A stretch of DNA of 64,000 bases from Dermatobacter hominis (GTDB lineage Bacteria; Actinomycetota; Acidimicrobiia; Acidimicrobiales; Microtrichaceae). Shown piece by piece: positions 16,236 to 25,085 of this stretch; position 1 is the stretch's first letter, and each line of letters opens with the position of its first letter. Position numbers and translations under genes: made by a program. The notes beneath the pieces were generated by a model that was not told the origin of the DNA, made no database searches, and saw only the letters and a list, made by a program, of their open reading frames with translations. The DNA is taken from contig NZ_CP085840.1 in the NCBI RefSeq assembly GCF_020715685.1, positions 2,976,001 to 3,040,000 on the forward strand, given 5' to 3'.

Positions 16236-17036
16236 TCAGGCGGGTCGCGAGCCCGCCGCGGCGTCGTCCGCGCCGGTCCCGTCGCTCGGGTCGCCCGCGT
16301 CCTCGCTGCGGTGCGTCACGTAGAGGGCGACGATCATGGCCACGAACGTCACCAGGTACACCTGGCCCACGACCCCCTCGGCGCCGGTGAGCAGGTGGCC
16401 GAGCTTGGTCGCGGGGGTGAGGTCGCCCAGGCCGATGGTCGTGACCGTCGTGAGGCTGTAGTACATGAACGACGAGCTGGGCTCCGGCTGGCCGAAGAAG
16501 TCGTTCCCGTCGAGCGCGGCGACCGACAGGTACAGCAGGGCGAACCCCAGCGCGATCAGCAGGTACGCGGAGACCGCGCCGAGCACTGTGTTCAACGTGA
16601 CCCGACGGTGCTGCAGCAACCGGCGGGCGACGGCGATCGGCATCACGAGCGCGAGCGCGACGAACACGATCGAGGGGATGCGCGCGTTGAGCGGTCGGTC
16701 GGTCTCGATGGTCAGCGCGACGACGTAGACGAGCGTCGTCGCGACCAGGGCCAACACCACCAGGCCCGTTCCCACGCGCCGCCAGCGCCGTGAGATCCCC
16801 GACGCCCGCAGGGCGAGGATGAACGTCGCACCGATCAGCGCGTTCTCGGTGAACGACGACAGCACGGCCTCGGCACTGTCGATCTGCTTGGGGAGGTCGA
16901 TCAACGTCATCAGCACGATCGTCACGGTGGTGAGGACCAGGAGCGCGCCGAACCGGTCGATGTGCGGCTGGTCGTCCCGGGGCGTCGGGGTCGTGGTGGT
17001 GGTCGCGGCGCTCGCCGCGGCGTCGTCGCCGGACAT
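16236..17036 (-). CDS. Two-pore-helix K+ channel-like membrane protein
   Basis: This 266-residue protein has a Thr-rich cytoplasmic N-terminus, about four membrane helices and a final pore unit, SSSFMYYSLTTVTTIGLGDL. The selectivity filter reads TIGLGD in place of TVGYGD, a variant seen among bacterial Ion_trans_2 proteins. The preceding helix LLIALGFALLYLSVA and following QVYLVTFVAMIVALYV flank the pore. No RCK or other gating domain follows. It should conduct K+ or a related cation. Confidence 0.85.
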   Translation of the reverse strand: MSGDDAAASAATTTTTPTPRDDQPHIDRFGALLVLTTVTIVLMTLIDLPKQIDSAEAVLSSFTENALIGATFILALRASGISRRWRRVGTGLVVLALVATTLVYVVALTIETDRPLNARIPSIVFVALALVMPIAVARRLLQHRRVTLNTVLGAVSAYLLIALGFALLYLSVAALDGNDFFGQPEPSSSFMYYSLTTVTTIGLGDLTPATKLGHLLTGAEGVVGQVYLVTFVAMIVALYVTHRSEDAGDPSDGTGADDAAAGSRPA

Positions 17037-17208
17037 GGGGCCGACGGTATCGGGGGAACCGGTGAGGGCGTCATGGCCCCGGGCGCCGCACGACCTCGAC
17101 GTGATGGGCCGGGGGCGGGTGGATCCACCCCCTTACGGCCGGACGGGGTGCTGCACTACCGTCGCGGGGCGGTCGGGGGCACGGCTGCGCTGGTGGGAGG
17201 AGATCCCT

Positions 17209-18114
17209 ATGGGCAGCACGTCGTTCGAACGGCGGTCGATCAGCATCCACGGCCACGAGGTCTCGTACCGCACCGGCGGCGAGGGTCCGGTGCTCCTGCT
17301 GGTCCACGGCATGGCGGGCAGCTCGTCCACGTGGCGCAGCGTCTGGGACGACCTCACCGCGCGGTGCACGGTCGTGGCGCCCGACCTGCCCGGGCACGGT
17401 CGCACGGACAAGCCGCGTGGCGACTACTCGCTCGGTGCGCAGGCGAGCTTCCTCCGCGACCTGCTCGTCGCCCTCGGCCACGACCGGGCGACGGTCGTCG
17501 GCACCTCGCTCGGCGGCGGCATCGCCCTGCAGTTCAGCTACCAGTACCCCGAGCGCCTCGAGCGCCTGGTGCTGGTGGGCGCCGGCGGCCTGGGCGAGGA
17601 GGTCACGCCCATCCTGCGGCTGATCGCCGTCCCGGGCACCGACCTGCTGTTCCCGGCGCTGTTCCAGCCCGTCTTCCGGGATGCGGCCCGGACGGTGGGC
17701 GGTTGGTTCGGGCGGATCGGCCTCAAGCCGGCCGCGGCCACCGACGAGATGTTCCGGGCCTACGCCTCGCTCGTCGACCCCGAGACCCGCACCGCCTTCA
17801 TCCACACGCTCCGCAGCGTGGTCGACAGCCGGGGACAGCGCGTCAGCGCCCACGACCGCCTGTACCTGGCGAGCGACGTGCCCACGCTGATCGTGTGGGG
17901 CGAGAAGGACCCGATCATCCCGGTCAGCCACGGCCACGCCGCGCATGAGGCCATGCCCGGCAGCCGGCTCGAGATCATCCCCGGCGTCGGGCACTTCCCG
18001 CAGGTCGAGGACCCCCGGCGCTTCGCCGAGGTCGTGCTCGACCTCGTCGAGGGCACCGAGCCCGCCCGTCTCGACACCGCCGACCTGTCGAGCCGCCTCG
18101 TCGGCGCCCCCTGA
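17209..18114 (+). CDS. Alpha/beta-fold hydrolase
   Basis: This 301-residue hydrolase has the oxyanion loop LLVHGMAGSSSTW, PDLPGHGRTDKP, nucleophile Ser in VVGTSLGGGIAL, acid Asp in IVWGEKDPIIP and the catalytic His in IPGVGHFPQVED. The cap region is helical. The family includes esterases, C-C hydrolases and lipases; sequence alone does not separate them. GGGAGGA lies just before ATG 17209. It is convergent with the molybdopterin enzyme, with repeat copy B in between. Confidence 0.9.
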   Translation: MGSTSFERRSISIHGHEVSYRTGGEGPVLLLVHGMAGSSSTWRSVWDDLTARCTVVAPDLPGHGRTDKPRGDYSLGAQASFLRDLLVALGHDRATVVGTSLGGGIALQFSYQYPERLERLVLVGAGGLGEEVTPILRLIAVPGTDLLFPALFQPVFRDAARTVGGWFGRIGLKPAAATDEMFRAYASLVDPETRTAFIHTLRSVVDSRGQRVSAHDRLYLASDVPTLIVWGEKDPIIPVSHGHAAHEAMPGSRLEIIPGVGHFPQVEDPRRFAEVVLDLVEGTEPARLDTADLSSRLVGAP

Positions 18115-18137
18115 CCCCGCCCCACGCACCCCATCCC

Positions 18138-18190
18138 CGTTTTTGACGCCACCAGGTGGGGCTGGTGACGCACGGATGACATGAGAATCC
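18138..18190. repeat. Dispersed 53-bp intergenic repeat, copy B
   Basis: This is the ungapped match to 507-559. On the minus strand, 46 nt after the molybdopterin oxidoreductase stop, it folds through CACCAG/CTGGTG, extendable with G-U pairs to about 10 bp and followed by an A-rich stretch. Both copies lie downstream of minus-strand stops. Confidence 0.7.
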
Positions 18191-18235
18191 GGCGGACCGG
18201 TCGGCGGGCCGGTCCGGACGACCCCGATCCGGGCG

Positions 18236-20422
18236 TCAGACCGGGGCGATCTCCACCGGCACGCCGTTCACCGCGGCGTTGCCCGACGGCACGTCGACGG
18301 CCGTGCCCGGGATCAGCACGTTGGTGTTCACGCCGGGCCGTTCGGCCGCGACGGAGCCGCGGGTGCCGGGCAGGTCGTGGCCGAAGCCGTGCGGCAGGCT
18401 CACTACGCCCCGCACCAGCTCGTCGGACAGCTCGGCGATCGCGACGACCGATCCCGCCTCCGTGGTCACCCGGACCTTGCCGCCGTCCTCGATGTCGCGT
18501 GCCGCGGCATCGTCGGGGTGCACGAGCAGCGTCGAGCGATCGCGGCCCTTCATCAGGGCCGGCAGGTTGTGCATCCACGAGTTGTTCGACCGCACGTGTC
18601 GCCGGCCGATGAGCACCAGGTCGGGACGCGGCTCGGCCATGCGGGCCTGCAATCGGGCGAGGTCGTCCAGGAAGACGTCGTGGGCGAGCTCGACGTCCCC
18701 GCTGTTCGTGCGCAGCACCTCGTCGACGGGGTGCTGCGACGGGCCCAGGTCGAGGCCGTGCGGGTGCCGCTGCACCTCGCGGAGGTTCAGCCCGCCCGGC
18801 CGCTCGCCGTAGCGGTCGCCGTACGTGCTGGTGCGGAACGTGAGATCGACGATCCGGTCGGGCCCGCGGCCCACGCCGCCGTCGGCCGAGCCGTCGACAC
18901 CGTGGCGGTCCGCCCGGACGCCGAACCAGAAGTCGTCGAGGGCGTCGACGTCGATGGAGTCGGCCGGCATGCCGCTGAGGATCGCGCCGAGGATCAGGCA
19001 GACCTCCCACTCGTCGGGCCGCTCGCCCATGTCGAAGATCGCCGGCGACCAGCGGGCGACGGCGCGGAGGGCGAAGCCCCAGATCGCCTCGTCGCAGTGC
19101 GGCTGCTCGAGCGGTGACAGGCCCGGGAGGATCACGTCCGCGTGCCGAGTGGTCTCGTTGAGGTAGTTGTCGACGGCGATCATGGCGTCGAGCATCGGCA
19201 GGGCCGCGTCGAGCCGGGCGGCGTCGGGCGCGGACAGCACCGGGTTCCCCGCGATCGTGATGAGCGCCTTCACCTGGCCCTCGCCCGGCGTGTCGATCTC
19301 CTCGGCCAGGCACGACAGCGGCGCCTGGCCCATGACCTCGGGCGCGCCCCGCACCCGGGTGCGCCACTTGCCGGTCGTGATCGGCCCGCGCCGCCGGGCC
19401 GTCGACGAGATCGTCGCCAGCGCCGGTCGCGGGAACAGGGAGCCGCCCTCCGCTCCGAGCCGGCCGAGCAGCACGTTCACCACCTCGACCAGCCAGCTCG
19501 CCAGCGTGCCGAACTCCTGGTTGCAGAGACCGATGCGGCCGTAGACGACGGGGCGCTCGGCCGCGGCGAGCTCGCGGGCCAGCGCCCGGATCCGGTCGGC
19601 CGGCACGCCGCAGCCGTCGGCGACCGCCTCGGGCGAGTAGGGGAGGGCGGCGGCCAGCACCTCGTCGACCCCGCGCACACGGCCGGTCAGGTCGCCCAGG
19701 TCGACCAGGCCCTCCTCGCCCAGAACGTGCACCACGGCGAGCAGCAGCGCGGCGTCGCCGCCAGGGACGATCGGCATCCACTCGTCGGCGCGCTCGGCCG
19801 TGCCCGTGCGCCGGGGGTCGACCACGATCGTGCGGCCGCCCCGCTCCCGGATCCGGTCGACCTCGCCGATCAGGTCGGGGAACGACAGGAGCGACCCGTT
19901 CGAGGCGTGCGGGTTCGCCCCCATGACCACGAACAGGTCGGTGTTGGCGACGTCGGGGATCGGGATCGTCCACGCGCCGCCGTACAGCTGGGCGCACACC
20001 AGGTTCTTGGGCCACTGGTCGACGGTGCCGGCCGACCAGATCGTCTGGATGCCGCCCAGCCCGACCACCGCGCCGGAGTAGCGGCCGAGCGAGTAGCTGT
20101 GCGCGTTGGGGTTGCCGAGGTAGGCGTGCACGGACCCGATGCCGTGCTCGGCGACCACGCCGTGGAGGAGCTCCTCGCAGCGGCGGAACGCCTCGTCCCA
20201 CGTCGCCTCGCGCCACTCGGTGCCCTCGCGCACCATCGGCCCACGGAGGCGGTCCGGGTCGTGGTGGAGCCCTCCGATCGACGCGCCCTTCGGGCAGAGG
20301 AAGCCCTTGCTCCAGACGTCGTCGCGATCCCCCCGGACCCGCACCACCCGGTCGCCGTCGGTCTCGATCTCGAGCCCGCACATGGCCTCGCACAGCGGAC
20401 ACGTGCGGAGGTGGGTCGCCAC
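18236..20422 (-). CDS. Molybdopterin-dependent oxidoreductase (DMSOR family)
   Basis: This 728-residue enzyme has an N-terminal [4Fe-4S] site with Cys8, Cys11, Cys15 and Cys43 (CPLCEAMC, later LCPKG). It carries the bis-MGD-binding catalytic body (PDRLRGPMVREG; GNPNAHSYSLGRYSG) and a C-terminal molydopterin dinucleotide-binding barrel (NSWMHNLPALMKGRD; VSLPHGFGHD). There is no Tat signal, so it is cytoplasmic. No electron-transfer subunit is adjacent, and the substrate is unknown. GTG 20422 is the chosen start because the Fe-S motif follows at the usual distance. Confidence 0.9.
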   Translation of the reverse strand: MATHLRTCPLCEAMCGLEIETDGDRVVRVRGDRDDVWSKGFLCPKGASIGGLHHDPDRLRGPMVREGTEWREATWDEAFRRCEELLHGVVAEHGIGSVHAYLGNPNAHSYSLGRYSGAVVGLGGIQTIWSAGTVDQWPKNLVCAQLYGGAWTIPIPDVANTDLFVVMGANPHASNGSLLSFPDLIGEVDRIRERGGRTIVVDPRRTGTAERADEWMPIVPGGDAALLLAVVHVLGEEGLVDLGDLTGRVRGVDEVLAAALPYSPEAVADGCGVPADRIRALARELAAAERPVVYGRIGLCNQEFGTLASWLVEVVNVLLGRLGAEGGSLFPRPALATISSTARRRGPITTGKWRTRVRGAPEVMGQAPLSCLAEEIDTPGEGQVKALITIAGNPVLSAPDAARLDAALPMLDAMIAVDNYLNETTRHADVILPGLSPLEQPHCDEAIWGFALRAVARWSPAIFDMGERPDEWEVCLILGAILSGMPADSIDVDALDDFWFGVRADRHGVDGSADGGVGRGPDRIVDLTFRTSTYGDRYGERPGGLNLREVQRHPHGLDLGPSQHPVDEVLRTNSGDVELAHDVFLDDLARLQARMAEPRPDLVLIGRRHVRSNNSWMHNLPALMKGRDRSTLLVHPDDAAARDIEDGGKVRVTTEAGSVVAIAELSDELVRGVVSLPHGFGHDLPGTRGSVAAERPGVNTNVLIPGTAVDVPSGNAAVNGVPVEIAPV

Positions 20423-20460
20423 CCGGGCGACCGTAGTGCGGGCCGATCGACGGCTGACGG

Positions 20461-20676
20461 TCAGAGGTAGGTCGTCGGGATCCGCCGGGTGTCGTCGCCG
20501 CGCGGCGCCGGACGCTTCCAGAACAGGGCGACGGCCCCGTCCATCAGCACCGACGACGACACGAGCTCCCAACCCTGCGTCTGGATGTCGCCGAGGGTCT
20601 TGGACTGCCGCTCGGTCAACGGTGGGCTGAACCCCTCGCCGTCCGACCCGAGCACGACCAGCTGGTGTTCGAACAT
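20461..20676 (-). CDS. Small DUF4177-like protein
   Basis: This 71-residue protein starts MFEHQLVVLGSDGEG and has LGDIQTQGWELVSSSVLMDG followed by AVALFWKRP. The 'GWELVS ... FxKRP' pattern resembles the short DUF4177-type proteins. It sits 38 bp upstream of the molybdopterin enzyme on the same strand and may share its transcript. No function is known. Confidence 0.6.
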   Translation of the reverse strand: MFEHQLVVLGSDGEGFSPPLTERQSKTLGDIQTQGWELVSSSVLMDGAVALFWKRPAPRGDDTRRIPTTYL

Positions 20677-20808
20677 GGCCCAAGTCGAGCACCGTGGCGG
20701 GGTGCGATGTCGGCCGAACGCAGGTGGGCCCGACAGCCGGCCCTGCGGTCGGCCCGGCGGTCGGACCCGCCGTCGCTCGGAGCGAGGCCCGCTGGGTACG
20801 TGGTCGCG

Positions 20809-21264
20809 GTGAGCGATCCGCCCGAGGCGTCCCTCCGCAACGAGGCCCTGCAGCGGCTGGAGCCCCTGCTCGGGCGGTGGGCGCTGACCCTCCACGGCGC
20901 CTGGTTCCTGGAGTCGCCCGACGCCGAGGTCCCCGGCCGGGCGACCATCGAGTGGCTCGACGACGCCTTCGTCACGATGCGCACGGAGCTCGGCGGGGAC
21001 CCGACGTGGGATCTGGTGTTCGGTCGCTCTGACGCCAACGACACCTACACGGCGCTGTACCACGACGAGCGAGGGGTGTGCCGGGTGTTCGGCATGGCGT
21101 TCGACGGCCGCACCTGGACGATGGAGCGGCAGGACCCCGACTTCCACCAGCGCTTCGTCGCCGAGGTCGAGGGCGACCGGATCGACGGCCGGTGGGACGC
21201 GTCGGACGACCGCGGCGCGACCTGGCGCACCGACTTCCTCCTCCGCTTCGACCGGACCGGTTGA
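20809..21264 (+). CDS. Unrecognised lipocalin-like small protein
   Basis: This protein of about 151 residues starts at GTG 20809 (GTG 20800 is possible). It has LQRLEPLLGRWALTLHGAWF near the start, then alternating strands (RATIEWLDDAFVTMRTEL, YTALYHDERGVCRVFGMAF, WTMERQDPDFHQRFVAEVEG) and ends DFLLRFDRTG. This strand-rich pattern resembles DUF1579/THAP4-like beta-barrels. I do not recognise the family securely and give no function. Confidence 0.7.
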   Translation: MSDPPEASLRNEALQRLEPLLGRWALTLHGAWFLESPDAEVPGRATIEWLDDAFVTMRTELGGDPTWDLVFGRSDANDTYTALYHDERGVCRVFGMAFDGRTWTMERQDPDFHQRFVAEVEGDRIDGRWDASDDRGATWRTDFLLRFDRTG

Positions 21265-21327
21265 TCCGCGGCCCGATCCCGCCGGCGGCCGTCCCGATCC
21301 GCAGCGGCCGTCCGACGGTGGCGCGGC

Positions 21328-22155
21328 TCAGACCATCCGGTTGCGGATGGTCCCGATGCCCTCGATCCACGACTCGAGCACCTGGCCGGGGTGCAGGGCG
21401 CGGGGCGGCTGGCGGGCCATGCCGACGCCCGACGGCGTGCCGGTGAAGATGACGTCGCCGGGCAGCAGCGGCAGCACCGACGACAGCTCGGCCACCAGGC
21501 GCGGCACGCCGAAGATGAGGTCGCTGGTGCGGGCGTCCTGCACGGTCTCGCCGTCGACCGAGCAGCCGAGGGCGAGGTCGTCGGGGTCGTCGACCTCGTC
21601 CGGGGTGACGAGCCACGGGCCGATCGGTCCGTAGCCGCGGCGCGACTTGCCGAGCGAGAACTGCATCCCGGCGGCGAACTGCAGGTCCCGGTCGCTGAGG
21701 TCCTGGCCGACGGTCAGGCCGGCGACGTGGCCCCATGCGTCGGCCTCGTCGACCCGATCTGCGGTCCGACCGATGACGGCGACGAGCTCGACCTCCCAGT
21801 CGGTGCGGTCGCCGACCACCTCGACGTCGTCGAACGGCCCGGTGAGCGAGGCGGGGAACTTCGTGAACGTGGCCGGGACGTCGGGGACGGCCATGCCCGA
21901 CTCGTCGGCATGGCTGCGGTAGTTGAGGCCGATCGCGAACACCTGGCGCGGTGCCGGCACCGGCGGCCGCAGCAGCGACTCGTCGAGGGGCCCGGTCGCC
22001 TCGGTCGCCCCGGCGGCGAGCTCGACGAGCGCATCCCAGTCGTGGAACGCCGACATCGGGTCCGGCCCGAACCGGCCGTCGGTGGCCGACTCGACGTCCG
22101 CGATCCCGTCGTCGAGGACGAGGACGGCCCGGCCGTCGTGGTTGGCGTACTTCAC
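21328..22155 (-). CDS. Fumarylacetoacetate hydrolase-family protein
   Basis: This 275-residue protein has an N-terminal small domain and the FAH catalytic domain. That domain shows FAIGLNYRSHADESG, TKFPASLTGPFD, then DWEVELVAVIGR, whose acidic residues bind Mg2+/Ca2+, and IFTGTPSGVGM. Members cleave acylpyruvate or isomerise/decarboxylate products of aromatic-ring catabolism. GTG 22155 is set by AGGAG upstream. The specific substrate is not visible. Confidence 0.9.
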   Translation of the reverse strand: MKYANHDGRAVLVLDDGIADVESATDGRFGPDPMSAFHDWDALVELAAGATEATGPLDESLLRPPVPAPRQVFAIGLNYRSHADESGMAVPDVPATFTKFPASLTGPFDDVEVVGDRTDWEVELVAVIGRTADRVDEADAWGHVAGLTVGQDLSDRDLQFAAGMQFSLGKSRRGYGPIGPWLVTPDEVDDPDDLALGCSVDGETVQDARTSDLIFGVPRLVAELSSVLPLLPGDVIFTGTPSGVGMARQPPRALHPGQVLESWIEGIGTIRNRMV

Positions 22156-22285
22156 GTGCGGCTCCTGTGGCTGGACTCGGCGCGGTCGGCCGCCGCCCAG
22201 TTCAGCAGCCCTCGGCCCCGGCCGCGCCGGCGGCTCCACCCGGTCGGCCCGACCGGCGGCCCGCCGTTCCGCGAGACTCGCCGCC

Positions 22286-22777
22286 ATGCGCGACGACGCC
22301 CCGGCCGACGACTGCTTCGCCTGCTCGCTCACCGCAGGGGTCCTGCCACTGGTCGGGGGCGAGCTCCACCGCACCGCGCACTGGGTCGTCGAGCACGCCG
22401 TCGGCCCGCTCGAGCTCGGGACGATGGTCGTGAAGCCGCTGCGGCACGTGTGCCACGTCGCCGACCTCGACGCCGCCGAGACGATGGAGCTGGGCCCGCT
22501 GCTGCAGGAGGCGTCGGCGGTCGCGACCGAGCTGTGCCGGCCCGACCAGGTCTACGTCTGCCTGTGGTCGCACTCGGGCCTCCGTCCGGGGCACATCCAC
22601 TTCGTCGTCGAGCCGGTCCAGCGCTCGTCGGTCGTCGAGCTCGCCGCCGGCGGCCCGACCTACCAGTCGCACCGCTTCCGAGAGGGCGTCGAGCCGACGC
22701 CGACCGAGGTCGAGGCGTTCTGCGAGGCGGCGAGACCGCTGTTCCGGCGCGTCGTCGCCGGAGGGGCGGCCTCGTGA
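22286..22777 (+). CDS. HIT-superfamily protein
   Basis: This 163-residue protein begins DDCFACSLTAG, resembling the N-terminal CxxC-like zinc/turn region of HIT proteins. It carries GTMVVKPLRHVCHVADLDAAE and the histidine-triad region SGLRPGHIHFVVEP. The triad reads G-H-I-H-F, with the third position not obviously His. It therefore resembles HIT nucleotide hydrolases/transferases but may be diverged. It is coupled to the DUF1295 gene by a GTGA overlap. Confidence 0.8.
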   Translation: MRDDAPADDCFACSLTAGVLPLVGGELHRTAHWVVEHAVGPLELGTMVVKPLRHVCHVADLDAAETMELGPLLQEASAVATELCRPDQVYVCLWSHSGLRPGHIHFVVEPVQRSSVVELAAGGPTYQSHRFREGVEPTPTEVEAFCEAARPLFRRVVAGGAAS

Positions 22778-23664
22778 CCGGGCGTGGGCCGGTGGCCTCG
22801 ATGGGCAGGGGCGCGTCGCTGTCGGTGGTGGCGATCGCGTACGTCACCGCGTGCGCCGTCGCGTGGTCGATCGCCGAGGCGGTCGGTCCCGATCGACCGG
22901 TGTGGGCGCTCGCCGGCGGCTACGTCGCCTCGGCCCTCGTCATCTACGCCTGGTCGATGGGCGTCGACAACGGCTCGATGTTCGACGCGTGGTGGAGCGT
23001 GCTGCCCCCGCTCGCGGCGGTGTGGATGGCGGTGACGGCGACGGCCGACGTGCCGGATCTGCGGGTGGCGCTCGTGATGGTGGTCGTGTGGGCGTGGGCG
23101 GTCCGCCTGACGCTCAACTGGGCCCGGGGCTGGGTCGGCCTCTCGCACGAGGACTGGCGCTACCTCGACCTCTACACCAAAGGTCCCAAGCCGCTGATGT
23201 CGCTGCTGGCGGTGCACCTGGGCCCGTGCCTCATCGTGCTGCTGGCGTCGCTGTCGCTCGTCCCGGCGCTGCACGAGGGCACCGGTGCGGTGGGCGTCCT
23301 GGACTGGCTGGCGCTCGCGGTCGGTGCCGTCGCCGTGCTGCTCGAGCTCGTCGCCGACGAGCAGATGCGCGCCTTCGCCCGGACACGCCAGCCGGGCCAG
23401 ATCATGGACCGGGGGCTGTGGCGGTGGTCCCGTCACCCGAACTACTTCGGCGAGGTCCTGTTCTGGTGGTCGCTCTGGCTGTTCGGCCTCTCGGCCGACC
23501 CGGGCTGGTGGTGGACGGTCGTGGGGCCCGTCGCGGTGCTCGTCATGTTCCTCACCGCGTCGATCCCGCTCCTCGACGACCGCAGCCGCGAGCGCCGACC
23601 CGGCTTCTCCGAGTACGCCGCCCGCACCTCGGCGCTGGTGCCGCTCCCGCCCCGCAAGGGCTGA
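22774..23664 (+). CDS. DUF1295 (steroid 5-alpha-reductase-like) membrane protein
   Basis: This 296-residue integral membrane protein has about seven helices. Its signature is GLWRWSRHPNYFGEVLFWW, the conserved C-terminal motif of DUF1295/ICMT-type reductases or methyltransferases that binds NADPH or SAM at the membrane. LNWARGWVGLSHEDWRYLDL is also family-typical. GTG 22774 overlaps the HIT gene stop, so the two are translated together. Its lipid or steroid substrate is unknown. Confidence 0.88.
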   Translation: MTGRGPVASMGRGASLSVVAIAYVTACAVAWSIAEAVGPDRPVWALAGGYVASALVIYAWSMGVDNGSMFDAWWSVLPPLAAVWMAVTATADVPDLRVALVMVVVWAWAVRLTLNWARGWVGLSHEDWRYLDLYTKGPKPLMSLLAVHLGPCLIVLLASLSLVPALHEGTGAVGVLDWLALAVGAVAVLLELVADEQMRAFARTRQPGQIMDRGLWRWSRHPNYFGEVLFWWSLWLFGLSADPGWWWTVVGPVAVLVMFLTASIPLLDDRSRERRPGFSEYAARTSALVPLPPRKG

Positions 23665-23791
23665 GCCGCGCCCGCCGCCCGTTCTCGGTGCACCGGGCGT
23701 CGCTCCACGACGACCATCGCACCGGGAACGGATGGACGGCGTGGGGTCTAGCCTCGGTCACGGTCGAAGTGCCCACCAGGAGGCGTGAACC

Positions 23792-24313
23792 GTGGCCGAA
23801 CCCGTCGCAGCCGAGCAGCGTCACGGAGCCGGCATCGACCGGACCGCCGAGTGGGAAGACCTGCGCCGCCGGCACCTGCTCCCGAAGTCCGAGCGGCCCG
23901 AGTCCTCGGCCCGCGGGGTCCACCACGTCGCGCTGATCAGCAGCGACGTCCAGCGGACGATCGACTTCTACCAGGGCCTGCTCGAGTTCCCGCTCAGCGA
24001 GCTGTTCGAGAACCGGGACTACCAGGGCTCGACCCACTTCTTCTTCGACATCGGCGGCGGCAACCAGCTCGCCTTCTTCGACCTCCCGGGCCTCGACCTG
24101 GGTGACTACGCAGAGGTGTCGGGCGGCCTCCACCACCTGGCGATCTCGGTGGAGCCCGAGCGGTGGGCGCACCTCAAGGCGAAGCTCGACGACGCCGGCG
24201 TGGAGTACGCGCACGTCGACGGTTCGTCGATCTACTTCCGCGGCCCCGACGGCGAGCGCGTCGAGCTCATCTCGGATCCGCTGGGCGAGATGTACGGGAA
24301 GTTCCACCTGTGA
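23792..24313 (+). CDS. VOC-family dioxygenase-like protein
   Basis: This 173-residue protein has a 40-residue helical leader and one VOC module: GVHHVALISSDVQRTIDFYQ with the first His ligand, GGLHHLAISVEPE with the second, and SSIYFRGPDGERVELISDP with the C-terminal Glu. All three metal-ligand positions are present, so it is likely an active metalloenzyme. AGGAGG precedes GTG 23792, and TAGCCT at about 23749 is a likely -10. It overlaps the nitroreductase gene by 4 nt. Confidence 0.87.
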   Translation: MAEPVAAEQRHGAGIDRTAEWEDLRRRHLLPKSERPESSARGVHHVALISSDVQRTIDFYQGLLEFPLSELFENRDYQGSTHFFFDIGGGNQLAFFDLPGLDLGDYAEVSGGLHHLAISVEPERWAHLKAKLDDAGVEYAHVDGSSIYFRGPDGERVELISDPLGEMYGKFHL

Positions 24314-25014
24314 CCGCCGAGGTTGCGGAGCCGCTCGGGCTCGTCGAGGGGCTCCGGACGACGGGCGCAGTGCGCGACTTCGAGGACCGACCGGTGCCGC
24401 ACGACGTGCTGGCCAAGGTGTTCGACACCGCCCGGTTCGCCCCCAACGGGGGCAACCAGCAGGCGTGGCACATCGTGCTGGTCGAGGACCCCGAGCTCCG
24501 GCGCGGCATGCGCGACCTCTACGTCGACGGCTGGAACCGGTACCTCGCGATGCGCGCCGCCGGCGTGCAGCCGTGGGCGCCCATCGGGGATCGCGAGGCC
24601 GAGGCCGCGGCGATCGCCGATGCGGACGACGGCGACCCCGGAGGGTTCGCCGGCGACTTCGACCAGGTCCCCGTGATGGCGGTCCTCCTGGCCGACCTCC
24701 GGTTGCTGGCCGCGACCGATCGGGACCTCGGCCGCTACACCCTCGTCGGCGGCGCCTCGATCTACCCGTTCGCGTGGAGCGTCCTGCTGGCCGCGCACGC
24801 CGAGGGCCTCGGCGGTGTGATGACCACGATGAACGTGGTCCACGAGCCCGAGGTGAAGGCGCTGCTGCAGATCCCCGACGACCACGCCGTGGTGGGCGTC
24901 CTGGCGCTCGGGTACCCGACCAAGCGTGCGACGAAGCTGCGCCGCGACCCCGTGGACTCGTTCGTCACCGTCGACGCTTTCGCGGGGACGCCGCTGCGGA
25001 CCGACGCCCCCTGA
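24310..25014 (+). CDS. Nitroreductase-family flavoprotein
   Basis: This 234-residue FMN protein carries GLRTTGAVRDFEDRPVPHDV at the start, the flavin-binding FDTARFAPNGGNQQAWHIVLV, and the second-subunit-type loop GASIYPFAWSVLLAAHAEGL followed by VVGVLALGYPTKR. It dimerises in the family and uses NAD(P)H to reduce nitro, quinone or ene substrates. It is coupled to the VOC gene, suggesting they act on the same compound. Confidence 0.9.
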   Translation: MTAEVAEPLGLVEGLRTTGAVRDFEDRPVPHDVLAKVFDTARFAPNGGNQQAWHIVLVEDPELRRGMRDLYVDGWNRYLAMRAAGVQPWAPIGDREAEAAAIADADDGDPGGFAGDFDQVPVMAVLLADLRLLAATDRDLGRYTLVGGASIYPFAWSVLLAAHAEGLGGVMTTMNVVHEPEVKALLQIPDDHAVVGVLALGYPTKRATKLRRDPVDSFVTVDAFAGTPLRTDAP

Positions 25015-25042
25015 GGGGCCGGAAGCCAGGAACTTTTCTCGA

Positions 25043-25065
25043 TTGCGGTCAGGATCTGACCGCAA
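25043..25065. promoter_or_regulatory. Perfect 9-bp inverted repeat, DinB operator
   Basis: TTGCGGTCA (25043-25051) and TGACCGCAA (25057-25065) flank 5 bp. The element ends 8 bp before a -10-like TACCGT (25073-25078), itself 7 nt before the DinB ATG. It is placed to block RNA polymerase. The regulator is not identified in the window. Confidence 0.7.
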
Positions 25066-25085
25066 GCGTTCGTACCGTGACCGGC

